A DNA stretch of 64,000 nucleotides from Fragilaria radians (Eukaryota; Bacillariophyta; Fragilariophyceae; Fragilariales; Fragilariaceae), in NCBI GenBank assembly GCA_900642245.1, contig CAAAJI010000001.1, positions 424,603-488,602 on the forward strand, in the 5' to 3' direction. The notes under the pieces were generated by a model, which was given only the letters and a program-made list of their open reading frames with translations, searched no databases and was not told where the DNA came from. Position 1 is the stretch's first letter; each line of letters opens with the position of its first letter. Made by a program: the position numbers and the translations under genes. Shown here one piece after another: positions 1-9,481 of the stretch.

Positions 1-360
1 GTCGAGGACAGTGAAGCAATTTCTAGTCAAGTCGAGGACAGTGAAGCAATTTCTAGTCAAGTGGAGGATAGTGAAGCCATTTTTAGTCAAGGCGAGGATA
101 GTGAAGCAATTTCTAATCAAGTCGAGGAAAGTGAAGCAATGTCTAGTCAATTCGAGGACAGTGAAGCAATTTCTAATCAAGTCGAGGATAGTGAAGCAAT
201 TTCTAGTCAAGTCGAGGATAGTGAAGCAATTTCTAGTCAAGTCGAGGATAGTGAAGCAATTTCTAATCAAGTCGAGGAAAGTGAAGCAATTTCTAGTCAA
301 GTCGAGGAAAGTGAAGCCATTTTTAGTCAAGGCGAGGAAAGTAAAGCAATTTCTAGTCAA
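1..360 (+). repeat. 12 x 30-bp in-frame tandem repeat
   Basis: Twelve uninterrupted 30-bp units fill the first 360 bases and continue off the left edge. Each encodes a 10-residue unit close to VEDSEAISSQ; a degenerate thirteenth unit (about 361-390) ends the array. Units differ by a few third-base and conservative changes (GAC/GAT/GAA, TCTAGT/TCTAAT, GTC/GGC), so the array is recent or homogenised and likely varies in length between alleles. Confidence 0.95.
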
Positions 361-3300
361 GGCAAGGAAGGTAAAGTCGAGGAGATTGAAACTGGGCATC
401 CTGACACGGATCATGTTCCAATTAAGGAAAGCAAGGGTGCACAAATCTTACTTAAGCGCTTTAGCTCTTGGCGCAGGAAAGCAAATGAAACTGTTGTTCA
501 AAATGTGAATGCCTTTTCTAAATCTGATATTGCGCAAAAGCTAAAATCGCAAGCAGAGTTAGTGAAAAGTCGCGCAGAAGCGTTTTCGCAAACGGAAATC
601 GCTAACAAGTTTAAGGAACAGGCAGAATCTGTGAAAACTCGAGCTGATAAAGTGTTCAGTAAAAACGAGGACATAGATGATCAGAACCAGCAGCAGATTC
701 CAGCAACAGTGGAAATAACGAATTCTGATCTTTTGGACGCTGAAGTTGGAGCCTCAGAGAAATGCGATAATGATGACTCTATTTCACGAGATAAAAACGG
801 AGTATTAGCGAGCAATAAAAGTGCCTCTGATAATGAGGCCAGAAACACAGTAACCGGTGAGCAAATTTCTTTATCGCCTGATCTTGCAACAGCGAGTGCC
901 TCCACTGCAGCGTTATATGTTCGCACAGCAACTACCGTGATTTCAGATTCTGTGTCAACTAGTTTCAGAGGCCGATATGTTGGCGATTCTGAGCCTGCTG
1001 TTAGCAAAAAAGAGCTTCCATCCCAAACCGCTAAAATACTATCAAGCCGAGCAGCCGAGCATATGCAATCTATTATTAACTCCTTGGATGAGACTCATGA
1101 ATACGTCATGCTTCTCGGTCAAGGAAAATTAGGTGTCAATCTCCGTCAAACATACCTCAGAAATCATGGCGTTTATGTTGATTTCTTAGTGGAAGGCGGA
1201 GCAGCATTTACATCAAGTGTTGTCTATCCTGGCGATATATTACTAAAAGTTGGAAATATATCTGTGACGAAAGGCACCATATTAAGTGTCCCGAAGACTA
1301 TTTCCGACTCTAGAAGACCCGTTTTGCTTGTCTTTTCTACAGGACAAAAGGTTGATACTTCTAGAGTAAACTTCATAGATGTGGCTATTGCGATGATGCA
1401 TCGCATAAAGGAAGAAGCAGATCGTGGTATATCCAAGATGCCGCTATTCCCGGAGTCGACTATAAGAGAAATAAATGCAGTAGAGAGTTGTGTAGGATTC
1501 GAAAATTCAAACCGGCTTTCACAAATTCCAAATCCTGCCTTTACTGAAAACACGGACAAAGGCTTTCAAGAAAATCTTGTATGGGAGATTGAGATTCCAA
1601 ATCATCCGCTTGATGCTGTAAACCCAGCAAATGTTCCTACACCCCCTGAAAATTTACTTTTGATGCTGTCGAAGTATTTGGCTAGAAGGTAAGTTTTCAA
1701 AAGCGCTACGTAAGCCTGTGTAAATTTTTGAAACTAATTTTTACTATCAGAGGAAATGGTTCTCTTGTTCTGTCTATGATGACGAATGCAGCATCTACAA
1801 GGAACATGGAAAACTTTCGTAGGATTCTTCGTCACGCTTTTGTTTCATGTGCCCTGGATGGCCGCCGACTCCCATTCTTATCGCGCCACTTTGCCGAGTT
1901 AAACAATGTCGAACAAGTTGATGAAGTAAGCCCAAGCGTTGAACTAATGTTATTCTTGGAACTAACAGCATTCGTTGAATTATTTGGCGCCACTCCCCGG
2001 TCTCGAAGACGTGATATTGGTAAACGTATCGCATATAAGTTCTTCCTTTCAAGTAGCTCTGGAAATCGCATGGAAAAGCCGATGTTTGATTTTTCGCATC
2101 TCGTTAGAAAGGAGATTCTTGAAAAGTTAAAGAGTTTGCTTGTTGACTCGGTTGATAACAAGTTTGAACCTTTGATCCAAAGAAACATGTTCACGCCATT
2201 TCAAGAAGCCATAATTGACAGACTGTGTGGTACGCCATTTATTTCATTTTTGATATCAGATGAGTGTGCAAGAATGAGAGGGTATCTGAGAGGTACGGCA
2301 CCCTATAAAACTGTCTCTCCTGGAGATATTTTTCACCGTATCGTGAAACCCGATATTGCGGATGATACCAACAATCATTTGCTCTACCACATTTTGTATC
2401 TCCTCTGCCACCGTGATCGTGAATCATTTGGAGAGAACGATGATATTGTCGGTGAAAAAAGCTCTCGGGTAATTGGCGCTGCGGGTGGTTTGAGCTGTGT
2501 CGTTTTCATGCAAAAAACACTCTTACCATTAATTGAAAATGCAAGTTTGCTTCTCGATAAAGAAACACCGTTGATGGATGATACTTTTCAGAATCTGATG
2601 ACGGTCTTCGAGCAGCTTTGGGGTATGTTCCTTTCCCCAAACGAAGGAGCCCTGGAGCTTTTGACCAATTCCAACGAAACTGAGGATGAGATTGCCTCGC
2701 TTCGAAACCTGTTATGTAACGTACGGGAGAAGGCCTTGAAGGAAAAACTCGATTTCTTGACAAGCTCTGAAATAATTAACTCCCTGAAAAGCCTTGTGGA
2801 AAATTTGATTTATGACTATTCAGTCACGTCGTATGCCAAATTTCGTGAACATCCTTTTCATGAATGGATGTGTGACGAATTAAACCGATCTCCAGAAAGA
2901 GAACAATACAATATTCGTATTCCACCACTAGCAAACGGATGTATTACGCGCCTGCTTCGAAGGTTGGTGCTTCCTGAAGGACTTTCTGTGCACAGACCCT
3001 CTAAGAATCGTTATCGTCGAGCGTCTATTTCTCTGGCTGACGGGCCATCGAATCTCTTGTCTCAGACAACATCAAAAGGAGTGAATAGCATCAACGCTCA
3101 TCACGCTATCGTCTTTGGCACTGATGATGGTTGTGCAAAAATTGATCGGCATGCAAATCCTCTCCTCTCTCAATATGATATCAGGCGATATGCGTCGCAA
3201 CAAGTCACTACACCGGACTTAGCTTGCGATCGATTCGGGGTGTGTAAGATACCACCAACTCTCGAAACTTATGCATTCTCGCCCCTCCCTCGAAAATCAT

Positions 3301-4967
3301 ATTTCTCCGGCGCTAGAAATGCTGGCAGAACTTCTTCCGATGGATGGACAGTGACATTATTCGATTTTATGATACCATGCACTGAATCTGAGGGCTCAGA
3401 AAACGGAGAAATTTATGGCGTCTCGCTGGTATTTCAAATGGAAGAATCTGCTTTTATGAACATCAAGGAAGGAGGACAGTCGATGATGAGTCCTCTACAA
3501 CTTGTGTTTGATGATTCACTCCTGAATCCTGAGATCCTCGAAGGAATAGAAAAAATGAAGGTCGGAAGCGAGTCTCCTGTGAAGAAAGAAGTAATTTTCG
3601 ATGCTGAGGGAAACAAGGACGATGTAACAGCATTTACCTCACCTATCGAAGTTCTCTCGCCGGAGAAAAAGGCAAGTCCAAATCACACCAGTGCTTCTCT
3701 AGGTCTTCGTGTGGGCAATAAGAGTCCTATTTTCAATAGAAGGATATCTGAAAATAATTGGGTTGAAAGGGTGAGATCGCAGCGACTGGCCTTTCCAACT
3801 GGAGCACCAGTGTCTGTTGGTATAGTGCTAATAAGTTCTCAAAATGTCATTTATGCAATGAGGGAATCTTTGTCGAAACTTTTATGGGACTTTTCTTCTT
3901 GTTGTGGCGATGGGGTTAAAGAACCGAGTGAAAATCAAATGATTTGCAGAGCATTGATCGAGCTCCTTGGAAACTTTTCTCATTTAGATATTGAGCAAGA
4001 ATCACTTTGCACAATTTTAGCGCCTTATTTGCAATATGGCAGCTTGCCGTGGATCAAACAGCCAAGAAGAATACAGGCTTTTGAATTTGCGATTAATTCT
4101 GGTGAACAACTTATGGAATCTTTGCCACTAGTTCCATTAGCGTTGCTTTATCTGACGGCATTACTTGAACAAAAGATTGTGTTCTCCTCTAGTCGCCGAA
4201 GTATTTTACTCTCCGCAGTCACTGGATTAGTGAAGCTTCTTGATCCCTTCAAGTGGGAACACCTATTGATACCACTAGTACCAGCTGCTCTGGCAAGGGA
4301 TTTACTTGACTATCCTGCTCCATTTATTATCGGTCTTGCCTCTGAAGATGAAGGAAATCTTGAACTTCTCAACACGCTTCCTGATGATGTCACCCTTGTT
4401 GACTTGGATGTTGGGCGTGTAATCTTGGCGCCTATGATGTCATTCGGTGAGGAAGCAAACACAAGTGATTACAATAGCAATCCACGTGCAAAATCAAATC
4501 TGCTTCGGTCACAAATATTACACCTTGCTCAAAGTCTTGGCACTGTTTTTGGTTGTCGATTAAGACCGAATGCTTGGTGCGGGGATAGCCCCAAGCTAGC
4601 ATACTCCAGCATGAATTCGTCTAAAACGTTGTTTACTGAACTGCAGGGAATCTGCTCACTATTCGTGACAGAAGTAGTGACAGGCACAGAAAGTTGTTGT
4701 CACTGGATCGAGGAGCACCACGTGAATGCGGCAGTGAATGAACTTGAATCAGAACCTACAGTTATCTTCGATGAAGATCGTTTTTTTCAAATCAAAAACC
4801 TCCGTGCCACAGGAAAGTTTTGTTATCTTTTTCTTGAAGATTCCAAAGTCTCAGAGTTCGCTTTGAGCCTGGAAAACTTCGACTTGGTCTTGGAGTGTTT
4901 CCTTCGTTGTCAATGCATGAGCAGTTACATCAGTTCTAGACCCAAACATTCTATGGCATTTAGCTAG
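1..4967 (+). CDS. PDZ-RGS-DENN fusion protein, 5' end outside window
   Basis: Two exons, 1-1688 and 1751-4967, joined by a canonical 62-bp intron (GTAAGT...ATCAG). Splicing keeps the frame (LAR then GNGSLVL), giving at least 1634 residues; the start lies left of the window. Order: twelve 10-residue repeats (VEDSEAISSQ type, residues 1-120), two 23-residue amphipathic repeats (about 171-216), a PDZ-like fold (about 371-448: GKLGVNL, PGDILLKVGN), then after the intron an RGS-like helical domain (about 578-735: LMLFLELTAFVELF, FTPFQEAIIDRL), and a DENN module (u-DENN near nt 3210-3450; c-DENN near 3810-4430 with PFKWEHLLIPLVPA and PAPFIIGLASED; d-DENN to the end). DENN proteins are Rab exchange factors and RGS domains act on G-alpha proteins. 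The fusion suggests a link between receptor signalling and vesicle traffic, which is inference. The DENN call is firm; RGS and PDZ are probable. Confidence 0.85.
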
Positions 4968-5629
4968 TGAATCGTCAAAATTAGATAATTGTGCATCGCA
5001 CTTTAGTATTTCTTTGGCTTGCCAACTAAAGTTCTAGGTTGTCCAAAATGGTGTGTTGGATTGCACATCAAGATGACTTAACAACGGAACTCGATATTGT
5101 GCAAAGTACGTTGATTGGTAGTTTACACCACAAGATCTAAATTTTTGCAAGCCAGCGTGCGAGAAGACTTTGGGACATTTTAATTCACATCAATGTTGAA
5201 AGCTTACTTTCGATTCCATTTAATGTATATAAACACTAAATATATGACTTTCCATGGCTGATACATCATGCTTATATCTCAAATACAAAGGCACAGTGTA
5301 CTCGTGAAGATAAATCTACTAAACACATTTGTGCTGGATAGAATGAATCATCATCCTATTGGCAAGATAACACTTAATGATACTAACTCAAAGTTTATCA
5401 AGGAAGTTTCAAAGCGATTGTCATGTCATATATTTCTTCATAAATCGTCTATTGCTACATTTTTAGCTATGAATGGAAGATCAGCATGTCTGATGCTTTA
5501 CGCTGACAATATTCTCTCAAACTAATATTAAAGATATACATCTATCTTTGTTTTCCTCGTAACTTACGAAGTTTTGGACTCTCTAGGCTGATGGAAAATT
5601 TATTTTGTATATCACTGATGACATCCAAC
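4968..5629. other. Intergenic, no supported gene
   Basis: AT-rich spacer between the DENN gene stop and the copia 5' LTR. It holds an ATG-started 85-codon frame at 5268-5525 on the + strand whose end (YADNIL) vaguely resembles a reverse-transcriptase active site. Nothing around that motif supports an RT fold, so I treat it as chance or an unreadable relic. Confidence 0.5.
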
Positions 5630-5802
5630 TATTAGATTGCATCACCAATATTCTTTAATCTTAGGGTTAGTTTAGTTTATGGAAGAATAAGCGAGGTTAT
5701 TTGTTATATGTGAGAACAGTGATGAGAAGACATTCTAGTTAGCGATAGAACTAATTAATTATTTTAAAGATTACAATTAAAGTTCGAAGAGGCTCTCTAA
5801 CA
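5630..5802 (+). repeat. 5' LTR of Ty1/copia element
   Basis: 173 bp, starting TATTAG and ending CTAACA, so the ends are near-perfect inverted repeats (the usual copia ends are TGTTAG/CTAACA). It matches the 173-bp copy at 8959-9131 with about 11 mismatches by eye. TCCAA lies one base before it at 5624-5628 and is repeated just after the 3' LTR, a likely 5-bp target-site duplication. Confidence 0.93.
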
Positions 5803-5895
5803 CATTTAAAGCAAGGTACACACAAGGAGTCCTTTTATTTTGTGCTTATTGTTGTTTGCTGATAAATGTATTGTTTGCTTAACACCCTATTCAAG

Positions 5896-6105
5896 ATGTC
5901 TGCTTTAAGTGCTATTAGTGTTCTAAATTTCTCGGGAAGAAAAGAAGAATGGCCGATCTGGAGTGAGGAATTCCTAGCCAAGGCTAAGCGTTCTGGAATC
6001 AAGGATGTCTTGTTGGGTAAGCTACAGATCCCAAAGACTTCCGAAGTGTTTGTTATGTTGGAACAAGAAATGGAATTGCAGGGTCTGCTACCAATGTTGC
6101 TTTAA
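5896..6105 (+). pseudogene. copia gag fragment
   Basis: An ATG at 5896 opens a 69-residue frame resembling the N-terminus of copia Gag (FSGRKEEWPIWSEEFLAKAK), stopping at 6105. The usual central Gag and CCHC zinc knuckle are absent: protease sequence follows within about 50 bp in another frame. This points to an internal deletion near 6080, not just point decay. Confidence 0.75.
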
Positions 6106-6110
6106 CTACA

Positions 6111-8893
6111 ATGACCGCAAATGACGGAATTGACAATAAAATTTGGATTGGTGACAGTGGCGCTTCATGCCATTATTTCAATAGTGATATACAACAACAC
6201 AACAATTTTGGAGGAGATAATGGTTGGAAACGGCAACAAGATGCTCGCAAAGAAGGTGGGAAGTTTGAGATGCACGGTCCAACCGAAAAATGGTGATAAA
6301 TTTGTCGTCGTACTGCAGAACGTAAAATTTGTACCGGACCTATGGGTAAATCAGTTCAGTATCAGCAAGGCTTTGAAGAATGGGTTTCATCTTGGCAATG
6401 AGGATGTTGTTTTGAAATTAATGAAAGGAAATTTGACATTATACTTTGACCAAATTTTAAGGACCAAAAATGGTTTTGTGTCTGGAATCAAGTTGATACC
6501 AATGCTTGGTAACATTGCAACCACTGCTGTTGAGGTAAACAGGGTCAAGCCAAAGATTAACATCAATAATCTACATAAAATGTTGGGTCACTGTGGCGCG
6601 GTTGCAACCAGGATGACTGGAAAAGGCTTTGGATATGATGTTGTGGGCAATTACAAGACATGTGAAGCCTGCTCAGTTGCTAAGGCAAGGCAAAAGAACA
6701 TTAACAAGGACTGGAAGGGTAGCAGTATTACTCCTGGAGAATGGCTCTACGTGGATATCATCTTCATCAAGGGAGAAAGCTATGGAGGATTGAAATTTTG
6801 GGCGTTAGTTGCAACTTTTTAAAGCGGAAAGGTGACTTGAAGAACAAGCTAATTGACCTAATGGATGAGTTGAAAGACTTAAAGAGGACTGACAAGTTTT
6901 TAAGGTTAGATGATGCTGGAGAAAATTTTGCAGTGGAAAAGGCCTGTAAGCAACACCATCTTGGGTTGCAGTTTGAGTTTAGTGGGCCAAGATCCCCTCA
7001 GAGAAATGGCAAGGTGGAAAGAAAGTTCCAAACCCTTTACGGAAGAATCAGGGCTATGTTCAATGACTCGGGAATTGTGGATGAAATTCGAGATGGGCTC
7101 TGGGCAGAATGCGCATCTACAGCATCATGCTATGAGAATAGAATTGTCAACAAGGAGACACAACAATCACCATCGCAACTGATGTACAACAAACAGTTCA
7201 AAGGAAGTAAAAATCTCAAAAACTTTGGTGAAATGTGCGTCGTAATGACTAAGAAAACAATTCAGGGAAAATTGAATGACAGAGGAACCATTGGTTTGTT
7301 TGTTGGATATCCTGATAATCGTGCAGATGATGTTTACAGGATATTCAACATGAAGACCAAACAAATCATCAAGTCAAGAGATTTAGTTTGGATTAATTTG
7401 AATTATAGTAATTGGAATAAATCGAAAAACAACAACATTCAACCTCAAGACAATGAAGACACTGAGGCATGTGGCGCCGCGCAATTTTGAAAGAATTCGA
7501 AGAAATGAAAAATTTCAAAAGTCGGAGATTCCCAATGGACGAAACTGTATCAAAAATAAATGGGTTTTTAAAACCAAACGTAACGGAATTTTTCGAGCGC
7601 GGTTAGTGGCAATGTGGCTACAGTCAAATTCCTGGACTGGATTTTCAGAAAAGTTATGCGCCTGTTATCAATGATGTGACATTCCGAATTCTTTTGGTCA
7701 CAATGTTAACCTGGAATTTAATGGGAAAAGTAATTGACATCAAAACGGCGCTCCTTCATGGTGATCTCAAGGAAACAATCTTCATGGAGATACCAAAGGG
7801 TATGAATGCAAGTAAAAATGAATGTTTAATTTTAAAGAGAACCATGTATGGTAAAAAAATTTATAATAAATTTGTTATGTCTTTGAAAGGTTGTGGTTTC
7901 ATGGGAAGCCCTGTTGACCCATGCTTGTGGATCAAGCATTCCGAATTTGGAATTGTCATGGTTGCTGTGTATGTCGACAATTGCCTTGTTGTTGGAAGCA
8001 AAGAAGGGATCCAAGACATAACAAATAGCCTTAAAAAGTGTGATTTTGGCGTAAAGATTGAAGAAAACCTGACTGACTACCTAAGCTGCAAGATTCAGAT
8101 CAACCAAACAACTAAAACCACCTACATCATGCAATCACATCTGATTAAAAGTTTAATTGATAAATTTGGAGATAAAGTCGAAGATTTATGCAATTATGGA
8201 ACCCATGGCACACCGCGATTCAAGATTGTAAGACCAGATGATGCAGACAAGGTGGATGCGGCAATGCAATCAAAATACAGGTCTGGAGTTGGTTTGCTTT
8301 TATAACTCATCAAGTATTCGAGGCCAGACCTGGCAAATGTTGTAAGGGCACTGTCAAAATGCATGGATGGTGCAAGTCTAGCAGCCTACAAGGAAATGCA
8401 GAGGGTTATAAAATTTGATTTGGATACTAAGCTGCACTGTTTAAAGTTACAGCCAAGACATGAAAGTGACAAATGGGACTTAGTGTTGTATTGCAATAGC
8501 GATTGGGCAGGAGATCCTGAATCCAGGATCAGTGTCACTGGATTCATCATGTATTTGCTTGGAGTCCCAATCTGCTGGAGATCCAAGGCTCAGAAGGGTG
8601 TTACATTGTCAAGCAGTGAAGCGGAATACGTGGCTGTGTCGGAGGCGGTCAAAGACATCCGTTTTGTCTTTTATTTGTTGAGGAGTATGTTCGTTGAAGT
8701 GAAACTCCCAATCATTGTGAGGTGTAATAATGTGGGGCAATTTTTATGGCCGAAAATTCGAGTTCTGGAGTTCGTACCCAACATGTTGACACCAGGTATC
8801 ACTTCGTTTGTGAACAAATTGTTGATGATTTTATCAATATTGTTTTTGTTAAGTCTTGTGAGAACGATGCTGATGTCTTTACAAGACATGTGA
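6111..8893 (+). pseudogene. copia pol remnant (PR-IN-RT-RH), multiply frameshifted
   Basis: Protease (WIGDSGASCHY, about 6141-6175) starts in one frame; the pre-integrase and start of integrase continue in a second (6121-6822). The rest of integrase is at 6741-7490, the RT fingers (WVFKTKRNG, RARLVA) at 7453-7674, the RT palm at 7676-8305 (IDIKTALLHGDL, then VYVDNCLVVG), and RNase H at 8363-8893. Each switch marks an indel. The second active-site Asp of RT is Asn. C-terminal RNase H decays after about 8740. No intact polyprotein can be made. Confidence 0.9.
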
Positions 8894-8958
8894 GTATTAT
8901 GCTTACACGAAACATGTAAGTAATTTCTTCGGAAAAATGGAAGATTCGAATGGCTGAA

Positions 8959-9131
8959 TATTGGATTGCATCACCAAAATTCTTTAATCTTAGGGTTAGT
9001 TTAGTTTATAGGAGAATAAGCGAGGTTGTTTGTTATATGTTAGAACAGTGATGAGAAGACATTCTAGTTAGCGATAGAACTAATTAATTATTTTGAAGAT
9101 TACATTTAAATTGTGAAGAGGCTCTCTAACA
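8959..9131 (+). repeat. 3' LTR of Ty1/copia element
   Basis: 173 bp, same length and ends as the 5' LTR (TATTGG...CTAACA), about 94% identical by eye. A purine-rich run (GGAAAAATGGAAG, about 8931-8943) just upstream may be the polypurine tract. TCCAA at 9132-9136 follows directly. Confidence 0.93.
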
Positions 9132-9481
9132 TCCAAGTACTTGGGTCAACCAATTTTAAAACTGAATGGTTGCTGGATTTGAAAAAAAGTATTAAAATGC
9201 ACGTTGCGAACTGACTCCTGTACAGGAAGGGAAACATAGACTTCTCATTGTAAAGGCTTAAAAGAGAAGCCCATCAAATGATCAGTTCTCCTTTTAAAGG
9301 GTTAAAACAAGTTTCTCTTTTAATTTTAAAAAGAGAAATCTATTAACAAATTATCCATTTTAAACAAAGGAAACAGCAAAGTTCTTGCTCGAAAGGCCAG
9401 AAGGTTCTCGTCAATAAGAACCTTCTTTATTCTAGACTCTAGAATAATTTCCTTTTGTTTTTTAACTTCTTTTTCATTGCT
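9132..9481. other. Intergenic, nothing recognised
   Basis: About 350 AT-rich bases between the copia element and the left limit of the gypsy relic. It contains short A/T runs and a hairpin-like GAAGGTTCTCGTCAATAAGAACCTTC (9401-9427). I see no coding signal. Confidence 0.5.

Larger units (their letters stand above)
5630..9131 (+). mobile_element. Degenerate Ty1/copia LTR retrotransposon
   Basis: LTR-bounded, about 3.5 kb. Between the LTRs, in copia order: a gag start at 5896 (MSALSAISVLNFSG); an aspartic protease with DSGAS (about 6150); the gag-pre-integrase HHCC region (LHKMLGHCG, CEACSVAKAR); an integrase core (about 6740-7400, with SPQRNGKVER); reverse transcriptase (about 7540-8300); and RNase H (about 8460-8740, ending in LSSSEAEYVAVSEA). 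Protease-integrase-RT order identifies copia. It is dead: gag is cut short near 6080 with the zinc knuckle missing; the frame shifts repeatedly (near 6110, 6800, 7490, 7670 and 8305); and the RT active site reads YVDN instead of YVDD. LTR divergence of about 6% fits a moderately old insertion. Confidence 0.93.

Noticed and set aside
11..508. Lys/Val-rich 165-residue frame over the repeat array
   Set aside because: Shifted-frame shadow of the 30-bp repeat; it does not continue into a conserved domain.
1689..1728. Stop at 1692 and a separate gene starting near 1728
   Set aside because: The stop lies inside a canonical GTAAGT...CAG intron; removing it joins the frames, and 1728 is not an ATG.
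5268..5525. 85-residue frame ending YADNILSN as a reverse-transcriptase fragment
   Set aside because: Only the last residues resemble an RT site; the preceding residues fit no RT motif.
5660..5685. Telomere-like TTAGGGTTAG in both copia LTRs
   Set aside because: A single partial unit within each LTR, not an array; shared because the LTRs are copies.
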